From NCBI GenBank assembly GCA_022562455.1, contig JADFPG010000008.1:1-38872 (forward strand): a stretch of 38,872 bases of DNA, given 5' to 3'. A program made the translations under genes and the position numbers. A model generated the notes under the pieces. The model saw only the letters and a program-made list of their open reading frames with translations, was not told the DNA's origin and did not search any database. Numbering within the stretch: the first letter of the stretch is position 1; each line of letters opens with the position of its first letter. Positions 26,193 to 34,781 of this stretch are shown here, one piece after another. The DNA comes from Fidelibacterota bacterium. Its GTDB lineage: Bacteria > Fidelibacterota > Marinisomatia > Marinisomatales > SCKK01.

Positions 26193-27230
26193 TTATTTTG
26201 CCTGATAAATTGTCCGAATCGGGAATGGTATTTCGATTCCTTCTTCTTTGTACCGTTTATGTAATCGTTTAATGAGTGCATGCGTCACGGCATATTGTCC
26301 TGAATAATCTTTTGCTCGCATTGAAATACGGAAATCGATGCTCGATTCACCAAAATTTATAAAAGTAACCATGGGCTGAGATTCGGGGACACCACCCTCC
26401 ACCTCATCCATGATTTGTTTTGCTACTTCGAGAGTAACTCTTTCCACATGGTCCAGATCACTGTCATAACTCACACCACAGGAGACACGGACAATCAATT
26501 CCTTGACAGGTACGTCGTAATTAACCATAGTTGCACTGGATAGTTTTGAATTTGGTACGATAATTAGATTATTGGTTCGATCCCTTAAAGTTGTGTTCCT
26601 CCAGGCAATATTTTCTACCGTGCCTCGTTGACCGGAATCAAGTTCCACCAAGTCCCCGGGTTTCATTTTCTTTGAAAGAATGATATGAAGTCCGGCAAAT
26701 AAATCGGATAGTGTATCTTTTAAAGCCAGGGAAATCGCAAGACCACCTATACCAAGCGCAGTAAGGACAGGAGTAATGGAAACACCCAAAGTCTGAAAGA
26801 TAACCAGTAGTCCAATTACTACAATAATAATACGAGTCAAATTTGTGAGCATAGTAGTGGAAGGTAATGCCCCATCCGTTTTCTTTGCATACAGTTCCAA
26901 CATCCCTACGGCAATTCTGGAAAGAGTGAGTGTCACTGAAAGTATAATGAATGCGAAAACAATTATTCGAATTGTACCAACCAGGTCATTGGATAGGGGC
27001 GTATAGTTAAGAGCAATATAAACGCCTACAAGAATGAACCATAGAAAAGACGCTGATTCAATAGCTCCCAAAAACACATCGTCTCCTTCCCATTTTGTTT
27101 TTTTTGCAAAGAGTTTTAAACGACGATGTACGTAAGTCTTAAAAATCCAGCCGAGAATAACTGCCATAATAATAATAATCAGTGGCGTTAAATAGATCAT
27201 CATTTTGTTAAAATATTCACTCATAATCAC
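26193..27230 (-). CDS. MscS-family mechanosensitive ion channel
   Basis: A 345-residue small-conductance mechanosensitive channel that releases solutes on osmotic down-shock. Seen: four N-terminal hydrophobic segments (about 10-30, 55-75, 85-105, 130-150), the pore helix ALGIGGLAISLALKDTLSDL with its small-residue packing, then the beta domain signature GDLVELDSGQRGTVENIAWRN and IIVPNSKLSSATMVNYD, and a C-terminal alpha/beta domain. This is the MscS core with one extra N-terminal helix. Start could be Met1 or Met3. Confidence 0.95.
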   Translation of the reverse strand: MIMSEYFNKMMIYLTPLIIIIMAVILGWIFKTYVHRRLKLFAKKTKWEGDDVFLGAIESASFLWFILVGVYIALNYTPLSNDLVGTIRIIVFAFIILSVTLTLSRIAVGMLELYAKKTDGALPSTTMLTNLTRIIIVVIGLLVIFQTLGVSITPVLTALGIGGLAISLALKDTLSDLFAGLHIILSKKMKPGDLVELDSGQRGTVENIAWRNTTLRDRTNNLIIVPNSKLSSATMVNYDVPVKELIVRVSCGVSYDSDLDHVERVTLEVAKQIMDEVEGGVPESQPMVTFINFGESSIDFRISMRAKDYSGQYAVTHALIKRLHKRYKEEGIEIPFPIRTIYQAK

Positions 27231-27285
27231 TCCACATTACTCTAAAATATACAAAAAGTCATTCAGATATATAAATGAATTGACT

Positions 27286-28872
27286 TTAATATTTGTTTGA
27301 CCACACAATCTCATTCTTATCAAAGGCTTGGACTTCGATTAGATTCCCATCATCATCCCAACTCATCAATTGTACAATATCCCCCATAATATGTAAACCT
27401 AATTGTTTGATTTTTCCATTCTCATAATAATACAATTCCGCTCCATCTTTCACATTTCTTAAATAATCTATCTCAGCTGCAAGCCGACCGTTAGTATGCC
27501 GTACTTGCTCTATACTTCGCTCGCTGCGAAATCGATCAGGTTTTGGTCTTCTTCCGTGTTTATCCCACGTAATAGTCAACCGAATGGTATCAGCTTGGAA
27601 CACTTTAATTTTACTAAACAATTCATTTTGGTTCCATGAAATATCTGAATGTGGAAGTCCACGAATGAAAATGTCGAATTTTTTCATTTTACCACTGGGA
27701 TACCATTCAATTTGAGCACCATGTTGGAGATCTTCCACATATTCGGTTTCTAAAGCGACTTTTCCGGATGAATACCACTTAGTGACTTTACCATTTAACA
27801 TACCCGCTGAATATTCTTTCTCCCATCGTTTGACTCCATATTGTGTCCAAAAAGTGGAAGTCCCATGTAAATATCCATGTTCATACTTTTTTTCGCTCTT
27901 TTTCATTCCATTTGCATACCAAATGATGGAGGTCCCATCTAATCCGCCATTGGAATAAGGATCCTTTGTCCACAAAGTGCCATCAAAATACCATTGCCTG
28001 GAAACTCCATCTAATAAATCATTCTTATATTTATTTCGACTAACAAGTCGACCCTCAGAATTATAGGTCTCCCATTTTCCAATCTTTAGACCGTCCTTAT
28101 ATCTTTTGTACTTGCGTAGAGTACCGTCTCTATTCCACACATACGCCTTTCCATGCAGCTTCCCCTTAACGAATTTATCTGTAGCTCGGATCTGTCCATT
28201 GCGGTACCAGTAGGTTGTTACTCCATTTAGCAAGTTGTTCTTATAAACTTTTTGTGAATCCTTTTGAGCTTTCTCATTCCACCAGATTGATTCACCATGA
28301 AGGCTTCCATTTTTATAAGAACCTTCATATCGCTTTCTCTTGGCTTTGTCGTAAAAAACCATTGACCCATTCAATATCCCCTTCGAATATTCCTTTGTAG
28401 AATCAATGTTACCTTCCCCATTCCACCATGTGGACTCCCTATGTAGAAGTCCTTTTTTATATGATCCTTCATATCGTTTTATCTCTTCATTATCATAAAA
28501 TATTACCAATCCATTTAGTACACCTTTCGAATATTCCTTAGTAGAATCACTCCTGCCTTCCTCATCCCACCATTTCCACTCTCCAATAGGAACTCCTTTG
28601 CTATAAAATTGCTCAGTTAATTTTTTACCATTTTCATGCCACCGAGTAAAAGTGCCATGGATTCTATCCTTTTTGTAATTGATTTCCTCTAATGGGACAC
28701 CAGATTCAGAATAAGTCATTACTCTAACGATTGTCGAATCTCCCATCTTCTTTTCAAAGTGAATTTCCCTACGAATATTGTCCTCCCATGATTCTTTAAC
28801 AACCAATGTGGGTGCACATCCAAACCACAGTAATAAAAATACCGGAAAATATTTTTTAATATAATCCTTCAC
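27286..28872 (-). CDS. YwqK/MORN-type repeat lipoprotein
   Basis: A 528-residue exported repeat protein. Seen: a lipoprotein signal (FLLLWFGCAP, Cys19), then about fifteen copies of a 20-24-residue unit of the form HG....W...G....KEY..G.L, the MORN_2/YwqK pattern. Residues 109-156 and 157-204 are close duplicates (DSTKEYSKG.LNG...FYD), a 48-residue (144-bp) internal duplication. Such repeats make an extended beta sheet and are found in antitoxin-like YwqK proteins and in surface proteins. It is a single-gene unit. Its role, perhaps surface binding or protection, is unknown. Confidence 0.85.
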   Translation of the reverse strand: MKDYIKKYFPVFLLLWFGCAPTLVVKESWEDNIRREIHFEKKMGDSTIVRVMTYSESGVPLEEINYKKDRIHGTFTRWHENGKKLTEQFYSKGVPIGEWKWWDEEGRSDSTKEYSKGVLNGLVIFYDNEEIKRYEGSYKKGLLHRESTWWNGEGNIDSTKEYSKGILNGSMVFYDKAKRKRYEGSYKNGSLHGESIWWNEKAQKDSQKVYKNNLLNGVTTYWYRNGQIRATDKFVKGKLHGKAYVWNRDGTLRKYKRYKDGLKIGKWETYNSEGRLVSRNKYKNDLLDGVSRQWYFDGTLWTKDPYSNGGLDGTSIIWYANGMKKSEKKYEHGYLHGTSTFWTQYGVKRWEKEYSAGMLNGKVTKWYSSGKVALETEYVEDLQHGAQIEWYPSGKMKKFDIFIRGLPHSDISWNQNELFSKIKVFQADTIRLTITWDKHGRRPKPDRFRSERSIEQVRHTNGRLAAEIDYLRNVKDGAELYYYENGKIKQLGLHIMGDIVQLMSWDDDGNLIEVQAFDKNEIVWSNKY

Positions 28873-28962
28873 TTGAGGTATTTATCTGTACTCCTAATTA
28901 TTGCTTAAGATACAAATTGAAGAAAAAAATAATACTTCATTCAAACCTGAAAAAGTATTCTG

Positions 28963-30048
28963 CTAAAGTTTATACATCCCGACGGCATCCCCTGTCAATG
29001 TTCCGAGATAGAGCAGCCCTTTATGTTCCACTACATTTGTAATTTGTGACAATGTTTTTCCAGATGAATCATGAAGACTATTTATTATTTCACCTTCTCT
29101 ATTCAATTGAATCACCAAACCATAAGGTGTGGGTGCAGGACGAATCCATTCGGGTAGATGCATTAAAATTTTCCGAAGCCAAACTCGTGGCGCGTAGATA
29201 TTATCCACATCCCATTTCCGAGGAGATACCAGGGCAACCCAATAATTTCCTTCTCCTTCTCCCATAATACCGTCAGGAAATCCCGGTAGATTTTCCGAAA
29301 ACACTTCTCTTTCTCCCTTTCTTTCCCCCTTTAATCAGAACCGGGTGATTTGATATTGACTTGTTTCAGCCACCAGCACAAAATCTTCATCGGGTGATAA
29401 TGCAACACCATTGGTAAAAAATAGCCTATCAAGCAACACCTTTAAATCCCCGGAAGAAGGATCAAACCTTAATAACCGTCCAAATGGCCTATGGATCAAG
29501 ATATCATGATAATAATCATTCCTGAGTTCCGGTATGGTTGCATCAGAAAAATAGATATTGCCGCCGGAGTCTACAATCAAATCATCCACAAGACCAAAAG
29601 AGTTATTTTCATCGCTTTGAACAAGGGAAGTCACCGATCCATCAGGTGAAATAGAGAGAAGCCCAAGTGCACCATCTGCAACGATAAGATTACTATCCGG
29701 AGAAAACTTCAATCCCAAAGGACGACCTTGAGTATTAGCAAAATTCTGAACAGTGCCATCGGTTTGAATTCTTTTAATCCAACCATCTTCATTAGCAATA
29801 TAGACAACGCCACCAGTAGTTATCGCAATATCTTCCGGTCCCACTAATTGACCTTTAGCCAATAGTTTTGTATTAGTCAATTCTTGATTTGGTGCAAGTA
29901 TTCCCGTCATTTGTAGCATTTCAGGCGGGTAAAATTGAACAGGGACAATATCAGTTACTTCCACAAAGAGAAAACAACCAATAATAAACAAAATAGGAGC
30001 TCCCATTAAAATTAAAAGAAGGATTATTGTAGTTTTAATCAATTTCAT
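28963..30048 (-). pseudogene. Strictosidine synthase / SMP-30-like propeller interrupted by an in-frame TGA
   Basis: A membrane-anchored six-bladed propeller of about 361 codons, split by a single stop. The first part (to 29335) has an N-terminal hydrophobic anchor (IILLLILMGAPILFIIGCFLF), GPEDIAITTGGVVYIANEDG, the family motif NGVALSPDEDFVLVAETSQY, and then ITRF followed by TGA at 29337-29335. Read through, the same frame continues LKGERKGEREVFSENLPGFP and on to the end at 28963, with PAPTPYGLV and LGTLTGDAVG. Homologues have Trp here (R-x-W-L-x-G), so a TGG changed to TGA explains the break with no other damage. TGA is used as a normal stop elsewhere (for example by the zinc-ribbon gene). 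It may be a new pseudogene, a sequencing error or a read-through site. Confidence 0.75.
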
Positions 30049-30137
30049 CGCACAAACCTATGTAAAATTTTATTAGAAAATGAAAGTTGAACACTAAAAA
30101 ACGCTGTACAAAAATTACAGTTTTGAATGGTAACCTT

Positions 30138-31358
30138 TTATATAGTTACCACAGGCTTCATAATTGCCCAATAATCTTTTAATCGGCCAATTCCTTCTCG
30201 TATTTCTTCTACGGAAATACCGGAATATGCAAATCGTATGAATTTCTGAGTTTCACCAGTAAGGGGTGTTCCAAAATGTTCTCTTGTGCAGAATGAAACA
30301 CCAGTAGATTCCAATGTTTTGATCCGGAATTCTTCTAGAGATTTCACTCCTATCCGATGATACACATCTGTTATATCCGGGAATAGGTAAAACGTCGTGT
30401 TCGGTTTAGAAATCACAACCCCATCAATTTTTTTAAGCTCTTCCACCAATACATCCCGTCGTTCCTGAAGGGTATCCACGATCTCTTCAGCACCCCGTTG
30501 ATTGCCACGTAACGCTTCGATCCCAGCATATTGGATGAAATGATTGGTACATGATTCCTGGTTAACATTGAGCTTTGCAATGATCTCAACAATTTTTTTC
30601 GGACCAACTGCAGCCCCTAATCTCCATCCCGTCATGGCGTAGGTTTTAGAAAAAGAATACAGAATCACTGTCCTTTCCCTTAAACCAGGAAATGAAACAA
30701 TACTTTTGCTTTTACCGGAATACCGAATTTTGAAATACGCTTCGTCAGAAAGAACCCACAGGTTATGACGAAGAGTAAAGTCTGCGATCCATTCCATCTC
30801 TTCGATATCGGATTCTGCACCAATCGGATTTTGATAATTGTTATAGATGAAAATCTTGGTATTCGTATCAATGGAAGACTCTACTTGTTCTCTGTCAATC
30901 TTAAACCCCTCACCCGAAGATATGTAGCCATAAGGTAAGGCTCTGCCACCATGATAATTAATCTGTGATTCATAAATAGGATAGCCTGGATTCGGGTAGA
31001 GAACCCCATCGCCTGGATTCATCAATGCTTGTATAAATTTTCCAATAACCGGTTTCCCTCCCGGTTGAATTGCTACATTTTCATGACCAAATTGTACACC
31101 CCGCTCCAGACCCACATATTCTGCTATCGTCTCTCTTAATGGAAGAATTCCAACAGCAGGAACATACCCGGTTTTTCCATCCTTCATTGCACGGTGAGCA
31201 GCTTCGATGATATTTAGCGGAGTCCTGATGTCCATGTCTCCCAAATGAAATGGATAAACCTTATTCCCTTTTGCTTTAAATTCTGCGGCGCTGTCTGATA
31301 CCGCAAAAGCGGTTTCAGTACCCAAATACCTTAACCTGGTAGCAAACATTTTATCCAT
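30138..31358 (-). CDS. Class I/II PLP-dependent aminotransferase
   Basis: A 406-residue fold-type I aminotransferase. Seen: the substrate-side DMDIRTP, NPGYPIYES, NYQNPIG (Asn177), SDEAYFKIRY (Asp205, Tyr208), the PLP lysine Lys238 in YSFSKTYAMTGWRLG, and a carboxylate-binding Arg in RFAYSG near the C-terminus. This is close to aspartate/aromatic aminotransferases of the class I group; the amino acid used cannot be decided. It begins 3 bases after the transketolase-like gene and is followed 90 bases later by the broken propeller gene, so it is probably co-transcribed with the transketolase-like enzyme. Confidence 0.9.
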   Translation of the reverse strand: MDKMFATRLRYLGTETAFAVSDSAAEFKAKGNKVYPFHLGDMDIRTPLNIIEAAHRAMKDGKTGYVPAVGILPLRETIAEYVGLERGVQFGHENVAIQPGGKPVIGKFIQALMNPGDGVLYPNPGYPIYESQINYHGGRALPYGYISSGEGFKIDREQVESSIDTNTKIFIYNNYQNPIGAESDIEEMEWIADFTLRHNLWVLSDEAYFKIRYSGKSKSIVSFPGLRERTVILYSFSKTYAMTGWRLGAAVGPKKIVEIIAKLNVNQESCTNHFIQYAGIEALRGNQRGAEEIVDTLQERRDVLVEELKKIDGVVISKPNTTFYLFPDITDVYHRIGVKSLEEFRIKTLESTGVSFCTREHFGTPLTGETQKFIRFAYSGISVEEIREGIGRLKDYWAIMKPVVTI

Positions 31359-31361
31359 GTT

Positions 31362-33710
31362 CTAATCCTCTACTAAAGGAATTTCCATTTTGGGAACCGA
31401 ACTTCTGATCCTTTCCAATCGGTCAGGTCTATTTTCGGCAAATTTCAATATCGCTCTCCACTGCCAACGTGCGGATAGATGGGCTTCATCAATGACTTCT
31501 TCTAAATTCCCTCCACCACGCCAACGATTATCCCAATCTGCCGATACAGAATATTCTTTCACCACAGAATGTTTTATCCAGTTACTCATGAGATTGATGG
31601 CAGTGTTCGTGATGATCATGGCATCAGACCATTCATCATCTCTCATCACAGACTGCTTATACTCTTCCGATTGCATTTCAAATAATCCCCAGGAAAGAGC
31701 GGCAACGATTTTTATGTTGGGACCGTCGTTCTGAATCCTGGGTAAAATGGTCAGTAAGTTACTAATCACACTGGTTCCACGAATAATGACTACGCCCTCT
31801 CTTTCTCTGTTAAAATCATAATCCTTTACAACATAAGCGCCTTTTGCCGCTTCAAAGTGAGAAGGCATACCGAGAGCTATTCTATCGGGCAATTCTATCG
31901 GGGGTCGAGTCAAATGGATAGCAATGATGGGGATGTCCGTGGCCAAAGCAGCTCCAAGCATAACAGGAACTTCGTTGTATTCCCAGGGGTGGAGGTTTAA
32001 TATATGTCCTGTTGGAAATAGTTGGGTCACCCCGGGGGAAAATATTCCAAAATGGGTTCGGCTGTCTTCAGCAGTTTCCGGACCTGAATGTCCTGCTACC
32101 CAGATAATCTTTCCCACCTTCAATTGGGAATCCTGTGCAACCTGACTGAATAATCTCATAGCGCCATATTTCAAGTAAGAGAATGATCCATAAGTGCTGC
32201 AGGCTGTGATGTATCCATTGAATTCTGCATAGGGATCTTCGCTGAAATTTACAGTAGTAATTCCTGCCATAATCCCCGCATTGGCAAATTCGGTAATTGC
32301 TTGAGGTAGAAGCGTACCCTGTTGATTTTTCTCTCGATGAAACATCCCAAAATCTTCTGAACCGTTCCACCCTTTTGCAAATCCTGATATGTTGGTAGAA
32401 TCAGCAAGATCTGCTGAACTGACTAAGACAAGAGGTCGTCCATATTTTTCTTTACAATAGGTATTCAACCAAGATCCAAAATTACCAAATCCTGCACGGT
32501 TTGGCGCCTTGGTGCCAGGTGGTTTGTACAGTTCCTCGGGATAATCCCGATAACTATAAATAACAGGGTCATTTAACGGGTTTTCCCTGAATTTACTGCT
32601 GATTTCTTTATGCTCGGGGATACTTTCTCCCAATTCAATCAGCCGCTCGGATAAATATTCAATAAGTCTTGGAATTTTATCAAACAGTAAAAAAACCGTC
32701 TCGAATGTATCAGCCATCTGCTTTTTATCCGACTCATAAACATTAAAACCCGGTTTATCCATATGTTCGAACTGAACCCCATATTTTTCTGCGAATTCCC
32801 TTTTGGTGTTCCAAAATTCCAGAGAATTGCGTTTGTGGGGAGAACCGTGACTTGCGTTGTCATATTTACCGTATCCTCTGCCTTTCCGGGTTTTCACCCA
32901 TAACATTTTTGGTTGATTTGGATCTCCATTCTGGTTAAACAATTTTTCATAAGCCTGTATAATGGATTCCCAATCTGTACCATTTTCTGTCCCTGCAACT
33001 TTCCAACCATAGGGCTCAAACCATTCGACAGGTGTCCCTGCCATAATATCACTGAAAGGACGATTATCTATCCCATAATCGTTCCAATCAACCACATAAA
33101 TGAGGTTTCCCAACCCAAGTCCGTATGCAGAATTCTTTGTTTCATGGGAAACACCTGTGGTCAATCCTCCCTCTCCCTCAAAGGCAAAAACTTTCACATC
33201 TTCAGCGCCGGCGTATTTGAGGATAAATGCTTCTCCAGCTGCTGGAGCAGAACCATGTCCTGAGGGACCTGTATTGAACTTAAAAAACAAGGTCTTCCCT
33301 TCCATTTCGGCATGTCCCGGGAGACCTCCTTGCCTCCTGAGAGTCAGAAGATCCTGCCAGTAAAGGGTGTACTTTTCACCCATAGGATTTAAGTATTTTG
33401 ATTCACCGGTTTTCTCGTATTTCAGTCGTAAAGCTTCATTAAAAATCGCCAGTGTAGCATATATCAGTGGATTTGTATGTCCCGCTATTAAAACAAAACG
33501 ATCTGCAAATGTTTTCCCTGGATTACGGATATCCCAGCGCATCACACCTGATAGCAGGGTTGAGACCAATACATGTACTTTTGATCGCGACCCTCCAGGA
33601 TGTCCACTCTGACTGAGATTTAAGGAGATGTCAATGCACTGATCGATCATGTCTGCAATGACATCCCAATACTTAAACTCTTTTTTCAATTCAGATAGAG
33701 GTCTCATCAA
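31362..33710 (-). CDS. Transketolase-like thiamine-diphosphate enzyme, divergent 782-residue form
   Basis: A large transketolase-family protein. Seen: GHPGGS (36-41), GPSGHGSAPAAGEAF (148-162), the thiamine/metal-binding region FEGEGGLTTGVSHE ... VVDWND (178-211), GRGYGKYDNASHGSPHK, and a pyrimidine-binding half with AGHSGPETAEDSRTHFG and HPWEYNEV. Standard transketolases have about 660 residues and GDG in the metal site; here it is GEG, and the region that holds the sugar-phosphate contacts is changed. The real substrate may therefore differ from pentose phosphates. It starts at 33710 with no close gene upstream and leads a two-gene unit with the aminotransferase. Confidence 0.88.
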   Translation of the reverse strand: MMRPLSELKKEFKYWDVIADMIDQCIDISLNLSQSGHPGGSRSKVHVLVSTLLSGVMRWDIRNPGKTFADRFVLIAGHTNPLIYATLAIFNEALRLKYEKTGESKYLNPMGEKYTLYWQDLLTLRRQGGLPGHAEMEGKTLFFKFNTGPSGHGSAPAAGEAFILKYAGAEDVKVFAFEGEGGLTTGVSHETKNSAYGLGLGNLIYVVDWNDYGIDNRPFSDIMAGTPVEWFEPYGWKVAGTENGTDWESIIQAYEKLFNQNGDPNQPKMLWVKTRKGRGYGKYDNASHGSPHKRNSLEFWNTKREFAEKYGVQFEHMDKPGFNVYESDKKQMADTFETVFLLFDKIPRLIEYLSERLIELGESIPEHKEISSKFRENPLNDPVIYSYRDYPEELYKPPGTKAPNRAGFGNFGSWLNTYCKEKYGRPLVLVSSADLADSTNISGFAKGWNGSEDFGMFHREKNQQGTLLPQAITEFANAGIMAGITTVNFSEDPYAEFNGYITACSTYGSFSYLKYGAMRLFSQVAQDSQLKVGKIIWVAGHSGPETAEDSRTHFGIFSPGVTQLFPTGHILNLHPWEYNEVPVMLGAALATDIPIIAIHLTRPPIELPDRIALGMPSHFEAAKGAYVVKDYDFNREREGVVIIRGTSVISNLLTILPRIQNDGPNIKIVAALSWGLFEMQSEEYKQSVMRDDEWSDAMIITNTAINLMSNWIKHSVVKEYSVSADWDNRWRGGGNLEEVIDEAHLSARWQWRAILKFAENRPDRLERIRSSVPKMEIPLVED

Positions 33711-34013
33711 TTTTCCCTTGAGTTATTTGCTAAAAAGTGACTCTAAATATTACAAAGAAAGACACTTATATTCGCGAGTTTATTATTAACTAAATTAAGC
33801 GATTCTATTCACGCTATTGACGATTATATTTTTACTTATTGGGTTATCGATATTGTTGTGAAACTTCAGGGTAATAATGAGGACAATCCCGAAACTTTGG
33901 GACTCAGCCTTTTTCCAAGGATCCTTTGGATAACCAATTTACTCCGTACCCAACGGGATCTCTATGGGATGGGTCGTAGCTTTATTCTTATATATTGAAA
34001 AATTTTAAGATAA
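33711..34013. other. Intergenic region upstream of the transketolase-like gene
   Basis: No gene is seen. The first 150 bases are AT-rich and likely include the promoter of the transketolase-like gene on the minus strand. Bases 33895-33990 are richer in GC with small palindromic words (CCCGAAACTTTGGG, and CCCAACGGGATCTCTATGGG) of the dispersed-repeat sort. Confidence 0.35.
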
Positions 34014-34345
34014 TCATGTTAACCACAACTGCCTATCCAAACTCCGATACTGAATCGCCTCGCTCAGATACTGAGGTTGGATTTCGGGTTGATCTTCCAG
34101 ATCAGCAATCAGTATCGTTACTTTCAGGATTCTGTCGTAAGCAAGTGCAATTTTAACCTCGTTATTTTCTATAGGTTACCGCATCACTTCCAGCATGTTT
34201 TTCTTGAATTTAGCCAGCTCATTCAGGAGCAAAACACCATGCTCAATCACGACATTCTTTCCCATCTGAAACACTGACATCCACTTATACCAATCAGTGA
34301 GATCGGATTTGCAAATAATTATACGGGAGTGTGGAGGAAGGCTAA
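34014..34345 (-). pseudogene. Remnant of ComM/YifB (Mg-chelatase-like AAA+ protein)
   Basis: A short, internally deleted remnant. On the minus strand, HGVLLLNELAKFKKNMLEVM matches the ComM Walker B region (NGVLFLDELPEF...LEVLRQPLE). A TAA and then [10 protein letters not shown] follow. The frame then jumps straight to the C-terminus: [38 protein letters not shown]. About 150 residues between these parts are missing. Weak traces (LIGISG) upstream are out of frame. ComM acts as a branch-migration helicase in natural transformation; this copy is dead. It sits between the transketolase-like gene and the receiver gene. Confidence 0.75.
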
Positions 34346-34366
34346 AAAGATGGTAGGAATGGTACT

Positions 34367-34747
34367 TTATGCATTCCCATTGAATTTCTTAACTAAACCG
34401 AGAAAGTCTTCTCTTGCTATAGGTTTTGTAATAACAGTGTCAGCTCCTGCGTCATAACACTTCTTCTTTGTACTGTCACTATATGAGCTTATGACTACAA
34501 TTGGGTTGGTATAACCGCTAGTACGTATTTCCTGTATCGCTGTAATGCCATCTTTGTATGGCATATTAATATCCATGAAAATTAATTCTGGTTGATGCTC
34601 AATGCATTTTTCAACGGCCTCATATCCGTCATACGCAGATATTATTTCCCCATCGAAATTAGATTTCAAGAAGAATTGGAATAATCTATTGGTTGGAATA
34701 TCGTCTTCCACTATCAAAATCTTACTGATTGACATTTTGTAAGCCAT
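34367..34747 (-). CDS. CheY-like single-domain response regulator
   Basis: A 126-residue receiver domain without output domain. Seen: acidic pocket Glu14-Asp15-Asp16 (LIVEDD), phosphorylation site Asp59 (LIFMDINMP), Ser87/Ser88 (VVISSYS) and Lys108 (VITKPI). All residues needed for phosphorylation are present. Met5 (MSISKILIVEDD) is the likelier start. It begins 34 bases after the TPR regulator gene on the same strand, so the two are probably one transcript. It may be a phospho-input for the TPR regulator; no histidine kinase is in the window. Confidence 0.93.
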   Translation of the reverse strand: MAYKMSISKILIVEDDIPTNRLFQFFLKSNFDGEIISAYDGYEAVEKCIEHQPELIFMDINMPYKDGITAIQEIRTSGYTNPIVVISSYSDSTKKKCYDAGADTVITKPIAREDFLGLVKKFNGNA

Positions 34748-34781
34748 TGTTATTTTATCTCACACGTGGAAGAGAAAAACT

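Noticed and set aside
34077-34277. A plus-strand open frame in the gap before the receiver gene
   Set aside because: It is the antisense of the ComM/YifB remnant, which explains the sequence on the minus strand.
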